The notes: generated by a model not told the origin, from the sequence alone. A stretch of DNA of 64,000 nt from Streptomyces sp. TLI_053 (GCF_900105395.1 NZ_LT629775.1:6661501-6725500), one strand, 5' to 3'. Numbered from the stretch's first letter, positions 37,984 through 46,761 are shown. Numbers and translations: made by a program.

Positions 37984-38574
37984 ATGGCTGAGAAGACAAC
38001 CGTCGCGGGTACCGCCACCAAGCGGGCACGCAAGGCCGTGGCAGGCGATCCAGGGGAGGGGACCGTGACCACTACCGCACGGCGCAAGAACACCACCGAC
38101 ACCACTCTCGTGGCCCCCGGCCGCACCCGTACGCCGGCCGGGGCCACCGCCCGTACCGGCGGTGCCGAGTCGGTCGACCCGGCCGAGCTGCCGGTCCGGC
38201 CCGGCGAGGACCCGTGGACCTCCGAGGAGGTGCGCGAGCTGCACGCCGAGCTGATCAACGATCTGGAGCGGCTCCAGCAGGAGATCGACGCGGCCGAGGC
38301 GGCCATCACCGGTCTGATGCGGGACTCCAACGACGGAGCCGGCGACGACCAGGTGGACGCCGGTACGAAGAACATCTCGCGCGAGAGCGAGGTGGCGCTG
38401 GCCAACAACGCCCGCGACAGCCTCGCCCAGACCGAGCACGCGCTGGCCCGGCTGGAGGGCGTCGGATTCGGCACCTGCGAGTCCTGCGGCCAGGCCATCG
38501 GCAAGGCACGGATGCAGGCCTTCCCGCGGGCGACGCTCTGCGTCCAGTGCAAGGCCAAGCAGGAACGCCGCTGA
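37984..38574 (+). CDS. TraR/DksA-family zinc-finger protein
   Basis: A 196-residue protein with a basic Ala/Lys/Thr-rich N-terminus (1-60), a coiled-coil segment (about 80-160) and a C-terminal four-cysteine zinc finger: Cys165, Cys168, Cys186 and Cys189 in CESC and CVQC. The family binds RNA polymerase through its secondary channel; E. coli DksA has Asp residues at the coiled-coil tip, and here the tip carries SNDGAGDDQVD. The basic tail resembles streptomycete homologues downstream of ileS. ATG at 37984 is read as start; GTG at 38065 is an alternative that would drop the tail. Confidence 0.88.
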   Translation: MAEKTTVAGTATKRARKAVAGDPGEGTVTTTARRKNTTDTTLVAPGRTRTPAGATARTGGAESVDPAELPVRPGEDPWTSEEVRELHAELINDLERLQQEIDAAEAAITGLMRDSNDGAGDDQVDAGTKNISRESEVALANNARDSLAQTEHALARLEGVGFGTCESCGQAIGKARMQAFPRATLCVQCKAKQERR

Positions 38575-38784
38575 CCGCTCCGGGCGGCCGACCGGGACGA
38601 CGGGAGGGGTCGGGCTTGCCGTAGGCTCGACCCCGTAACGTCGCCTGATCCGTCGGACGATCCGTCGGAGATCGGGCTTCCCACCGGCCCATCGGCCCCC
38701 CACGTCACGGCAGCGGAGCGGATCATCAGTACGCAAGGTTCCCCCCAGACGCGGGACGACTCCGTCCCCACGCCCGCCGACGTC

Positions 38785-39504
38785 GTGGCCCCGGCCGGGG
38801 ACGTGGCCGGGCCCGGTGACGCGGCTCCGGCCCGGCCGGCGGCCCCCGAGGCGGCCGCGGCCCCCGCACCGGCCCAGGAGTCCCTCCCGGCTCCGGCCCC
38901 GGTCCAGGCCGCGGTCCAGGCTCCGGCGTCGCTCCCGGTCGAGCCGGCCGGGGCGGAGGAGCCGAAGGGGCGCAGGCGGATCGGCGTGCTCCTGGTCGTC
39001 GCGCTGCTCGCCTTCCTGGTCGACTTCGGCAGCAAGCTGCTGGTCGTGGCCCGGCTGGAGAACCACTCGGCGATCAAGGTGATCGGCGATGTGGTGACCT
39101 TCCAGGTGATCCGCAACTCCGGCGCCGCCTTCGGCATGGGGCAGGCGCTGACCGTCGTCTTCACCATGATCGCCTCGGCCGTCATCGTGGTGATCTGGCG
39201 GATCGCCCGGCGGCTGTACAGCCTGCCCTGGGCGATCGCGCTCGGCCTGCTGCTGGGCGGCGCGCTCGGCAACCTGACCGACCGGCTGTTCCGCTCGCCC
39301 GGGGTCTTCCGCGGGCACGTGGTCGACTTCATCTCCGTCCAGCACTTCGCGGTCTTCAACCTGGCGGACTCGGCGATCGTCTGCGGCGGCATCCTGGTCG
39401 TCCTGCTCTCCTTCCGGGGCAGCAACCCGGACGGCACCGTGCACCAGCAGGCGGACAAGGGCGAGCGGGCGGAGAAGGGCGAGCGGGCGGACAAGGGCGA
39501 GTAG
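38785..39504 (+). CDS. lspA: Lipoprotein signal peptidase
   Basis: Cleaves the signal peptide from prolipoproteins in the membrane. The 239-residue protein has an Ala/Pro-rich cytoplasmic N-terminus, four helices (about 66-84, 120-138, 148-165, 193-211) and both catalytic aspartates: Asp166 in GNLTDR and Asp195 in FNLADSA. The C-terminus carries three KGERA/D-type repeats. GTG at 38785 is the first standard start but has no ribosome site. The frame is open upstream, and an ATC at 38725 has GGAG six bases before it, with AERII-like codons around it, so the true start may be earlier. TAGGCT (38622-38627) is a possible -10. Confidence 0.93.
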   Translation: MAPAGDVAGPGDAAPARPAAPEAAAAPAPAQESLPAPAPVQAAVQAPASLPVEPAGAEEPKGRRRIGVLLVVALLAFLVDFGSKLLVVARLENHSAIKVIGDVVTFQVIRNSGAAFGMGQALTVVFTMIASAVIVVIWRIARRLYSLPWAIALGLLLGGALGNLTDRLFRSPGVFRGHVVDFISVQHFAVFNLADSAIVCGGILVVLLSFRGSNPDGTVHQQADKGERAEKGERADKGE

Positions 39505-39574
39505 GGCGCTGCGGCCTCCGCCCCCGCCGGGCGCGGCGCGGGCGAGGGCCCGCGCGTCCGGCATACTCGTACGG

Positions 39575-40513
39575 GTGAGTACCGCAGCGCAGACCCGAAG
39601 CCTCCCCGTTCCCGACGGCCTGGAGGGCGAACGCCTCGACGCCGCCCTGGCCCGGATGTTCGGCTTCTCCCGGACCAAGGCCGCCGAGCTGGCCGCCGAC
39701 GGCAAGGTGACGCTCGACGGCGCCGTCGCCGGCAAGTCGGACCGGGTCACCGCCGGCTCCTGGCTGGAGGTCGAGATCCCGGCCCCCGCCGCGCCGGTGC
39801 AGATCGTCGCCGAACCGGTCGACGGCATGCGCATCGTCCACGACGACGAGGACATCGTGCTCGTCGACAAGCCGGTCGGCGTCGCCGCGCACCCGAGCCC
39901 GGGCTGGACCGGCCCCACCGTGATCGGCGGGCTGGCCGCGGCCGGCTACCGGATCTCCACCTCCGGCGCGGCCGAGCGCCAGGGCGTCGTGCACCGGCTC
40001 GACGTCGGCACCTCCGGGCTGATGGTGGTGGCCAAGTCGGAGCGCGCCTACACCGACCTCAAGCGGCAGTTCCACGACCGGGTGACCGAGAAGAAGTACC
40101 ACACGCTCGTGCAGGGCCACCCGGACCCGCTGAGCGGCACCGTGGACGCGCCGATCGGGCGCCACCCCAGCGCGGACTGGAAGTGGGCCGTCACCCGCGA
40201 GGGCAAGCCGTCGGTCACCCACTACGACCTCATCGAGGCCTACCGGGCCGCCTCGCTGATGGACATCAAGCTGGAGACCGGCCGCACCCACCAGATCCGG
40301 GTGCACATGTCCGCGCTGCGGCACCCCTGCGTCGGCGACATCACCTACGGGGCCGACCCGACCCTCGCCAAGCGGCTCGGGCTGACCCGGCAGTGGCTGC
40401 ACGCCGTCTCGCTCGGCTTCGAGCACCCGTCGGACGGCGAGTGGGTGCAGTTCTCCAGCGAGTACCCCGCGGACCTGCGGAAGGCGCTGGACATCATCGC
40501 GTCGGAGAGCTGA
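39575..40513 (+). CDS. 23S rRNA pseudouridine synthase, RluD family
   Basis: A 312-residue RluA/RluD-type enzyme. An S4 RNA-binding domain occupies about 18-65. The catalytic domain contains the motif HRLDVGTSGLMVVAK with the nucleophile Asp143, and later GRTHQIRVHMSALRHPCVGD. The family modifies uridines in helix 69 or other sites of 23S rRNA; the exact target cannot be read. CATACT ends seven bases before GTG at 39575, and no Shine-Dalgarno is present, so the gene may have a leaderless promoter of its own, 70 bp after lspA. Confidence 0.92.
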   Translation: MSTAAQTRSLPVPDGLEGERLDAALARMFGFSRTKAAELAADGKVTLDGAVAGKSDRVTAGSWLEVEIPAPAAPVQIVAEPVDGMRIVHDDEDIVLVDKPVGVAAHPSPGWTGPTVIGGLAAAGYRISTSGAAERQGVVHRLDVGTSGLMVVAKSERAYTDLKRQFHDRVTEKKYHTLVQGHPDPLSGTVDAPIGRHPSADWKWAVTREGKPSVTHYDLIEAYRAASLMDIKLETGRTHQIRVHMSALRHPCVGDITYGADPTLAKRLGLTRQWLHAVSLGFEHPSDGEWVQFSSEYPADLRKALDIIASES

Positions 40514-40533
40514 GCCGGAGCGTCCGGCCGGAG

Positions 40534-40598
40534 AGCCGATTCGCAGGGCCGATTCGCAGCGCCGAGTGGCAGGGCCGATCCGCAGGGCCGGGTCGGAG
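40534..40598 (+). repeat. Five tandem 13-bp units
   Basis: Five adjacent 13-base units (40534-46, 40547-59, 40560-72, 40573-85, 40586-98) share the pattern GGCCGATTCGCAG; unit 2 and 4 differ at one base, units 3 and 5 are more diverged. They fill the gap between the rluD-family and GNAT genes. Confidence 0.8.
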
Positions 40599-40615
40599 AG
40601 TCGAGGGGAACCGGG

Positions 40616-41077
40616 ATGACGGTGACGATCAGGGTCGCGCGGGGGGAGGCGGACCTCGCGCTGGTGCACGAGGTCCGGCGGGAGGTCTTCATCGTCGAGC
40701 AGGGGATCGCCGAGGAGGAGGAGTGGGACGACCTCGACCCCACCTCGGAACACCTGCTGGCGGTCGGACCGGAGGGTGAGCCCGTCGGCACGGCGCGGCT
40801 GATCTTCGGCGAGCAGGCGCTCGGGATCACCGGCGGGGTCGCCGGCCGGGTGCTGCTCGGCCGGCTCGCCGTGCTGAAGACCGCCCGGGGGACCGGGCTC
40901 GGCGCCGAGCTGGTGCGGGCCGTCGAGGCCGCCGGTCGGGAGCACGGCGCGCGCGAGATGGAGCTGCACGCCCAGGTGCAGGCGCTCGGGTTCTACGAGC
41001 GCCTCGGGTACACGGCCGAGGGGCCGGTGTACGACGACGCCGGGATTCCGCACCGGACGATGACCCGGGTGCTGTAG
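40616..41077 (+). CDS. GNAT-family N-acetyltransferase
   Basis: A 153-residue acetyltransferase with the acetyl-CoA pyrophosphate loop RGTGLGA in LGRLAVLKTARGTGLGAEL (about 98-116) and the GFYERLGY motif near residue 125. The N-terminal VHEVRREVFIVEQGI resembles ElaA/YjcF-type GNATs. The substrate is unknown. GAGGGGAACCGGG precedes ATG at 40616. Its stop is 24 bases from a perfect terminator hairpin. Confidence 0.87.
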   Translation: MTVTIRVARGEADLALVHEVRREVFIVEQGIAEEEEWDDLDPTSEHLLAVGPEGEPVGTARLIFGEQALGITGGVAGRVLLGRLAVLKTARGTGLGAELVRAVEAAGREHGAREMELHAQVQALGFYERLGYTAEGPVYDDAGIPHRTMTRVL

Positions 41078-41100
41078 CACCGGGGGACGAGGCAGGGCGC

Positions 41101-41126
41101 GGCCCCCGGGAGAGCTCCCGGGGGCC
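41101..41126 (+). terminator. Terminator hairpin after the GNAT gene
   Basis: GGCCCCCGGGAG (41101-41112) and CTCCCGGGGGCC (41115-41126) are perfect 12-base complements separated by two bases. The 3' arm merges with the 33-bp tandem repeat. Confidence 0.8.
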
Positions 41127-41211
41127 GTGCGCGTCCGGGGGCCGCGCGTTCCCGGGGCCGTGCGCGTCCGGGGGCCGCGCGTTCCCGGGGCCGTGCGCGT
41201 CCGGGGGCCGC
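41124..41211 (+). repeat. 33-bp tandem repeat, 2.7 copies
   Basis: Units begin at 41124, 41157 and 41190 with GCCGTGCGCGTCCGGGGGCC. The first two are identical over 33 bases; the third matches for 22 bases and then diverges. The array lies between the GNAT terminator and the promoter region of the hydrolase-ABC gene. Confidence 0.85.
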
Positions 41212-41256
41212 TGTTCTTATCGGACGCCTACTCCGGGGGCGACTACGATCACGCCC

Positions 41257-44082
41257 ATGGAGCTCGGAGGGGCGTGGCGCCGGTGGCGAGGCCGTGGGAC
41301 GGTCGCCGGACGGAGACTGGTGGCCGGGGCGGTGGCCCTGACGGCCGTCGTCGCGGTCGGGACGGCCGCGGCCGTCGCCGCCGGGGGCGAACAGGCCGTC
41401 CGCCAGGAGGACCGCTTCCTCGCGATGGCCGAGACCCCCGGCAGCTCGCAGATCGTCCAGCTCGACACCTCCTTCTTCACCACCGGCAGCGGCCCGCGCC
41501 CCGCCGTCCTGCTCGGGCACGGCTTCGGCGGCTCCAAGGAGGGCGAGCGGGAGCGCGCCCGGAAGCTGGCCCGGCAGGGGTACGCGGTGCTGACCTGGTC
41601 GGCGCGCGGCTTCGGCCGCTCCGGCGGGAAGATCGGGCTGAACGCGCCGGACCGCGAGGTCGAGGACGTCAAGCACCTGGTCGACTGGCTGGCGCAGCGC
41701 CCCGAGGTCCAGCTGGACGGGCCCGGCGACCCTCGGGTGGGCATCACCGGCGCCTCCTACGGCGGCGCGGTGGCGCTGCTCGGCTCCGCCTACGACCCCC
41801 GGATCGACGCCGTGGCCAGTGCGATCACCTGGTGGAACCTGGCCGACGCGCTGTTCCCGCAGGGGGTGCGCGGCTCGGGCGCGGTCGACGGCGTGTTCAA
41901 GAAGCTGTGGTCCGGGATCTTCTTCACCACCGGTTCGGTGGGCGAACTCGGCCCGTCCGGCGGCGCGGCGCGTCCAGCCCTCGCCCCCGAGCAGGGCGAC
42001 GGGCAGGTCGGCTGCGGGCGGTTCCTGGACGAGCTGTGCCGGATGTACGACCGGGTGGCGACCGCCGGGCGGGCCGACCCGGAGGCCGTGGCCCTGCTCG
42101 ACCGGTCCAGCCCCTCCTCGGTCGCGGGCCGGCTCAAGGCGCCCACCCTGGTGGTCCAGGGCCAGCAGGACTCGCTGTTCCCGCTCGACCAGGGCGACGC
42201 GATCGCCAAGGCGGTGGCCGCCAACGGCGCCCCGGTGGCGGTGGACTGGTTCGCGGGCGGGCACGACGGCGCGACCGACACCAGCGACCGGGTGGACGAC
42301 CGGGTCACGGCCTGGTTCGACCACTATCTGAAGGGTGACGGGGGCGCGAGCACCGGCGGGGCCGGCGCGGCGTTCCGGGTGACCCGGACCGGCGGGGTCG
42401 ACTCGACCGGCTTCCAGGCGGTGTTGCGCGGCGCGACCGCCGACAGCTACCCCGGCCTCGGCGGCACCGGTTCGCGGCGGTTCGAGCTGAAGGCCCCGGA
42501 CGGCGCACCCGAGCAGGCCTTCGCCAACCCGCCCGGCGGGGCGCCGTCCAACATCTCCGCCCTGCCCGGCCTCGGCGGCCTGCTCGGCCAGGCGTCCGCG
42601 CTGGGCGCCGGCCTCGCGCTGGACTTCCCCGGCCAGTTCGCCACCTTCGAGTCGGCGCCGCTGGACTCCTCGGTCCACCTGACCGGGCAGCCGACGGTGC
42701 CGGTCCGGGTCCGGGCCGACCGGCCGGACGCGGTGCTCTTCGCCAAGCTGTACGACGTCGCCCCCGACGGCAAGCAGAGCCTGCCGCAGCAACTGTCCGC
42801 CCCGTTGCGGGTGACCGGGGCGGACGCCCCCGACGGCCGGAGCGTCACCGTGGCGCTGCCCACCGTCGACCACACCTTCGACGCCGGGCACCGGCTGCGG
42901 CTGGTGCTCGCCTCCACCGACCTCGCGTACGCCTCGCCGGTCGAGCCGGCCACCTACCGGGCGGCCGTCACCGGGCCGGTCACCCTGCCCACGGTGGACG
43001 GGCTGGTCACCGAGGCCGCGCCGCTGCCGAACCGCACCTGGGTGCTGCCGCTGGTCGCGCTCGCGCTGGCCGCCGGGCTGGTGCTGGTGCCGCGGCTGCG
43101 GGCGGCCGGGGCCGGGCGGCGCGCGCACGGACCCGGGTACGACCCGGCGCTCGCCGGGGTGCCGCTGGTGATCACCGGCCTGAGCAAGCGCTACAAGGGT
43201 GCCGCCGACCGGTACGCCGTCCGCGAGCTGGGCTTCCGGGTGGAAAGGGGTCAGGTGCTCGGCCTGCTCGGCCCCAACGGCGCCGGGAAGACCACCACCC
43301 TGCGGATGCTGATGGGGCTGATCCGGCCGGACGCCGGCGAGATCAGGGTCTTCGGCCACCTGATCCGGCCCGGCGCACCCGTGCTGTCCCGGGTCGGCGC
43401 CTTCGTCGAGGGCGCGGGTTTCCTGCCGCACCTCACCGGGCGGGCCAACCTGCGGCTCTACTGGCAGGCCACCGGCCGTCCGGAGGCGGACGCCCACCTG
43501 GACGAGGCGCTGGCGATCGCCGGGCTCGGCGAGGCGCTGGACCGGGCGGTGCGCACCTACTCGCAGGGCATGCGGCAGCGGCTGGCGATCGCCCAGGCCA
43601 TGCTGGGGCTGCCGGACCTGCTGATCCTCGACGAGCCGACCAACGGGCTCGACCCGCCGCAGATCCGCGAGATGCGCGAGGTGATGATCCGGTACGCGGC
43701 GGCCGGGCGGACCGTCATCGTCTCCAGCCACCTGCTGGCCGAGGTCGAGCAGAGCTGCACCGACCTGGTGGTGATGGACCGGGGCCGGCTGGTGACCACG
43801 GGCGCGGTCGCGGAGATCGTCGGCGCGGGTTCGCAGCTGCTGATCGGCACCGCGGCGTCGTACGACGCGGCGGAGCTGGCGGCGGCGGCCGACAAGGTCG
43901 CCGCGCTGGACGGGGTCGCCGCGGCGGAGGCCGTCGAGGGCGGGCTGCTGGTCGGGCTGGACGGCATGGCGGCGAGCCGGCTGCTGGCCGAGCTGGTCCG
44001 GCTCGGGGTGCCGGTGGAGTCGGCCGGGCCGCAGCGCCGGCTGGAGGACGCGTTCCTGTCACTGATCGGAGGTGCGGCGTGA
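41257..44082 (+). CDS. Membrane CocE-type alpha/beta hydrolase fused to an ABC transporter ATPase
   Basis: A 941-residue fusion. Residues 21-43 form a signal-anchor helix. Residues ~60-345 are an alpha/beta hydrolase of the X-Pro dipeptidyl-peptidase/CocE kind, with the nucleophile Ser167 in GASYGG, an acid in QGQQDSLFP (about 307) and His in GGHDG (about 339), followed by the jelly-roll domain (about 360-580). A second helix (about 594-614) returns the chain to the cytoplasm. The ATPase has Walker A GPNGAGKTT (672-680), signature YSQGMRQ (about 768) and Walker B LLILDEPT (about 790). The permease gene overlaps its end. TACGAT (41244-41249) before ATG is a possible -10. An exported hydrolase and a transporter seem to work as one unit. 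Confidence 0.88.
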   Translation: MELGGAWRRWRGRGTVAGRRLVAGAVALTAVVAVGTAAAVAAGGEQAVRQEDRFLAMAETPGSSQIVQLDTSFFTTGSGPRPAVLLGHGFGGSKEGERERARKLARQGYAVLTWSARGFGRSGGKIGLNAPDREVEDVKHLVDWLAQRPEVQLDGPGDPRVGITGASYGGAVALLGSAYDPRIDAVASAITWWNLADALFPQGVRGSGAVDGVFKKLWSGIFFTTGSVGELGPSGGAARPALAPEQGDGQVGCGRFLDELCRMYDRVATAGRADPEAVALLDRSSPSSVAGRLKAPTLVVQGQQDSLFPLDQGDAIAKAVAANGAPVAVDWFAGGHDGATDTSDRVDDRVTAWFDHYLKGDGGASTGGAGAAFRVTRTGGVDSTGFQAVLRGATADSYPGLGGTGSRRFELKAPDGAPEQAFANPPGGAPSNISALPGLGGLLGQASALGAGLALDFPGQFATFESAPLDSSVHLTGQPTVPVRVRADRPDAVLFAKLYDVAPDGKQSLPQQLSAPLRVTGADAPDGRSVTVALPTVDHTFDAGHRLRLVLASTDLAYASPVEPATYRAAVTGPVTLPTVDGLVTEAAPLPNRTWVLPLVALALAAGLVLVPRLRAAGAGRRAHGPGYDPALAGVPLVITGLSKRYKGAADRYAVRELGFRVERGQVLGLLGPNGAGKTTTLRMLMGLIRPDAGEIRVFGHLIRPGAPVLSRVGAFVEGAGFLPHLTGRANLRLYWQATGRPEADAHLDEALAIAGLGEALDRAVRTYSQGMRQRLAIAQAMLGLPDLLILDEPTNGLDPPQIREMREVMIRYAAAGRTVIVSSHLLAEVEQSCTDLVVMDRGRLVTTGAVAEIVGAGSQLLIGTAASYDAAELAAAADKVAALDGVAAAEAVEGGLLVGLDGMAASRLLAELVRLGVPVESAGPQRRLEDAFLSLIGGAA

Positions 44083-44945
44083 GCGCCGCGGTTGCTGAGG
44101 TGTCGGCGGACCACGCGGCCGGTTACCGGCCCGGGCGGACGCTGCCGTTCCGGGTGGAGGTGGTCCGCCAGTTGCGGCGGCGCCGCACGATGGTGATCGG
44201 CGCGGTGCTGGCCGGGATGCCGCTGGTCGTCCTGGCGGCGTTCGCGGTGGCCGGGACGCCCGGGCGGGCCGACCGGACCACGTTCATCGAGCTCGCGACC
44301 TCGTCCGGGCCGAACTTCGCGACCACCATGCTGTTCATGGGCACCGGCTTCATGCTGGTGATCCCGGTCGCGCTGTTCTGCGGCGACACGGTGGCCTCGG
44401 AGGCCAGCTGGTCCTCGCTGCGGTACCTGCTGGCGGCGCCGGTGCCGAGGGCGCGGCTGCTGATGCGCAAGTTCCTGGTCGGGCTGCTGTTCTCGGCGGC
44501 CGCCGTGGTGCTGCTGCCGTTGGTCGGGCTGGCGGTCGGCACGGCGGCGTACGGCTGGGGCGACCTGCGGCTGCCGGCCGGGGCGAGTCTGACCGCGGGC
44601 GAGGCACTGCCCCGGCTGGCGGTGGCGGTGGCGTTCGTGTTCCTCAGCGAGGTCGTGATCGCGGCGCTGGCGTTCTGGCTCTCGACCGCCACGGACGCGC
44701 CGCTGGGGGCGGTCGGCGGGGCGGTGTTCGCCTCGATCGTCGCCGGGGTGCTGGACGCCATCACCGCCCTCGGCGACCTGCGGGCCTGGCTGCCGGCGCA
44801 CTGGCAGTGGGCGTGGGCGGACGCCCTGCAGCCGCGGATGGAGTGGGGCGGGATGGTGCAGGGGGTCTCGCTGTCGCTGTCCTACGCGGTGGTGCTGCTG
44901 GCGCTCGCGTTCCGGGGCTTCGCGCGCAAGGACGTGGTGTCGTAG
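44079..44945 (+). CDS. ABC transporter permease (ABC-2 type)
   Basis: A 288-residue integral membrane protein with six predicted helices (about 39-58, 83-105, 130-160, 183-203, 210-232 and 262-283). It has the ABC-2 arrangement, with a cytoplasmic N-terminus containing VVRQLRRRRTMV and the inner AAPVPRARLLMRKFLVG segment. GTG at 44079 overlaps the fusion gene's stop by four bases, so it is the partner of that ATPase domain. Cargo and direction are unknown. A perfect terminator follows. Confidence 0.9.
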   Translation: MSAAVAEVSADHAAGYRPGRTLPFRVEVVRQLRRRRTMVIGAVLAGMPLVVLAAFAVAGTPGRADRTTFIELATSSGPNFATTMLFMGTGFMLVIPVALFCGDTVASEASWSSLRYLLAAPVPRARLLMRKFLVGLLFSAAAVVLLPLVGLAVGTAAYGWGDLRLPAGASLTAGEALPRLAVAVAFVFLSEVVIAALAFWLSTATDAPLGAVGGAVFASIVAGVLDAITALGDLRAWLPAHWQWAWADALQPRMEWGGMVQGVSLSLSYAVVLLALAFRGFARKDVVS

Positions 44946-44970
44946 CGGTGCGGGGGCGGACCCTGGGAGG

Positions 44971-45007
44971 CGGACCCCGCCCGCCGGGGGACGGCGGGCG
45001 GGGTCCG
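44971..45007. terminator. Terminator, perfect 16-bp stem
   Basis: CGGACCCCGCCCGCCG (44971-44986) pairs with CGGCGGGCGGGGTCCG (44992-45007) around GGGGA, between the convergent permease and phoD genes. Confidence 0.85.
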
Positions 45008-45036
45008 TCGTTCGTGGGCCTGCTCGACCCGTGGGA

Positions 45037-46692
45037 CTACTTGACGGGGGAGTAGACCCGCTCGACCTGCTGGGTGCCGGACCGGGTGCGGTAGGAGCGC
45101 GACCACTTGGTGGTGGCGTCCTTGCGGGTCCGGTCGGAGAGCACGTAGTAGTCCATCTGGGTCTGGGCCGGGGTGACCTCCAGGACGCCGTAGCCGTGGG
45201 AGTCGAGGTCGACCCACTGGACGTGGCGGTTGGCGGCCTTGATCGCGGCGGCGGCGACCAGGGAGAGGGTCTGCGGCGCGACCTTGAGGAAGTCGTCGAT
45301 GTTGTCCGAGGTGACCGAGGTGACCACGAACTCGGTGGCGACACTGCCCGACAGCGGGTAGGTGGCGGCCTCGTTCGGGACGTCCGAGGCCCAGGCGGAG
45401 TGGATGTCCCCGGTCAGGAAGACGGTGTTGGTGATGCCGTTCGACTTCAGGTGGCCGAGCAGCTCACGGCGGTCGTGGGTGTAGCCGTCCCACTGGTCGG
45501 TGTTGATCGCCAGGCCCTCGCCGGGCAGGCCGAGCAGCTTGGCCAGCGGGCGCAGCAGGTAGTCCGGCAGCGAGAAGAGGGCGACCGGGGAGATCATCAC
45601 CTCGTTGCCGATCAGGCGCCAGGCGGTGTCGGACGCGGCGAGACCGGACTTCAGCCAGTCCATCTGGGCACGGCCGGTCAGGGTGCGGTCGGCCGAGTCG
45701 ACGTCGCCGTTGCCGACCTTGACCTGCTGGGAGCGGAACGAGCGCTGGTCCATCAGGTGCAGGTCGGCGAGCTTGCCGTAGCGCAGGCGGCGGTAGGTGG
45801 TGCCGGCGATGGAGGGGCGGACCGGCATCCACTCGAAGTAGGCCTGCTTCGCGGCGGCCACCCGGGCCGCCCAGTCGCCCTCGGCGCCCGGGGTGTGGTT
45901 CTCGGCGCCGCCGGACCAGGCGTCGTTGGCGAACTCGTGGTCGTCCCAGATCGCGATGGTCGGGACCTGCGCGTGCAGCGCCTGGAGGTCCTCGTCCGTC
46001 TTGTAGCGGCCGTGCCGGGTGCGGTAGTCGGCGAGGCTGAGGATCTCGTGGGCGGGGGCGTGCGGGCGGACCACGGAGCCGCGGGCGCAGAACTCGCCGC
46101 TCTTGTACTCGTAGATGTAGTCGCCGAGGAAGAGGAAGGCGTCGAGGTCGCCGCGGGCCGCCAGGTGGCGGTACGCGGAGAAGTAGCCGGCCTCCCAGTT
46201 GGCGCAGGAGGCGACGCCGAAGCGGAGCCGGTCGAGGGCGGCGTCGGCGGCCGGGGTGGTGCGGGTGCGGCCGACGGGGGAGACGGTCGCGCCGGCCGTG
46301 AAGCGGTACCAGTAGGCGGTGTCCGGGGCGAGGCCGCGGACGTCGACCTTGACGGTGTGGTCGGTGGCGGCGTTGCTGGTGACGGTGCCGCCGGCGGCGA
46401 TCCGGGCGAAGCCCTTGTCGGCGGCGATCTCCCAGCGGACCTCGGTGTCGGCGCCGAGGCCGGAGCCGGGCACGGCCTCGGGGGCCGGGGTGACCCGGGT
46501 CCAGAGCAGGATGCCGTCGGGCAGCGGGTCGCCCGAGGCGACGCCGTGGAGGAACTGCGGGACGGTGGCGGCCTGGGCGGCGGCGCCGAGGGCGAGCGGC
46601 AGGGCGGCGGCGCCCGCGACGACGGCGGTGGCCTTGAGCACCTGGCGTCGGTGGGGGCGGGCGGCGGTCATGTCATTGACAAGGTCAGTCAC
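45037..46692 (-). CDS. phoD: Secreted alkaline phosphatase D
   Basis: A Tat-exported phosphodiesterase/phosphatase that releases phosphate from organic esters and teichoic acid. The 551-residue protein has a twin-arginine signal (RRQVLK at 15-20, hydrophobic AVVAGAAALPLALG, AQAA cleavage region), then a PhoD N-terminal domain with SGDPLPDGILLWTRV, and the metal-site motifs FGVASCANWEAGYF, FLFLGDYIYEY, IAIWDDHEFANDAW and FLTGDIHSAW. GTG at 46692 is chosen because TAGCCT ends seven bases before it, giving a probable leaderless mRNA; an ATG seven codons on is the alternative. In Streptomyces phoD belongs to the PhoP regulon. Confidence 0.96.
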   Translation of the reverse strand: MTDLVNDMTAARPHRRQVLKATAVVAGAAALPLALGAAAQAATVPQFLHGVASGDPLPDGILLWTRVTPAPEAVPGSGLGADTEVRWEIAADKGFARIAAGGTVTSNAATDHTVKVDVRGLAPDTAYWYRFTAGATVSPVGRTRTTPAADAALDRLRFGVASCANWEAGYFSAYRHLAARGDLDAFLFLGDYIYEYKSGEFCARGSVVRPHAPAHEILSLADYRTRHGRYKTDEDLQALHAQVPTIAIWDDHEFANDAWSGGAENHTPGAEGDWAARVAAAKQAYFEWMPVRPSIAGTTYRRLRYGKLADLHLMDQRSFRSQQVKVGNGDVDSADRTLTGRAQMDWLKSGLAASDTAWRLIGNEVMISPVALFSLPDYLLRPLAKLLGLPGEGLAINTDQWDGYTHDRRELLGHLKSNGITNTVFLTGDIHSAWASDVPNEAATYPLSGSVATEFVVTSVTSDNIDDFLKVAPQTLSLVAAAAIKAANRHVQWVDLDSHGYGVLEVTPAQTQMDYYVLSDRTRKDATTKWSRSYRTRSGTQQVERVYSPVK

Positions 46693-46732
46693 GGCGGACA
46701 GGCTACCGGCGGGTAACGCGGTGTTCCATATG

Positions 46733-46761
46733 CTGAACTGACTGTTCGTTGTCACTTCACC
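46733..46761 (+). promoter_or_regulatory. Candidate PHO box upstream of phoD
   Basis: GTTCGTT (46744-46750) and CTTCACC (46755-46761) are 11 bases apart, the spacing and approximate sequence of PhoP direct-repeat units (consensus GTTCACC). A weaker unit CTGAACT precedes at 46733-46739. They run on the strand opposite to phoD and lie about 50-70 bp before its start. Confidence 0.35.
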
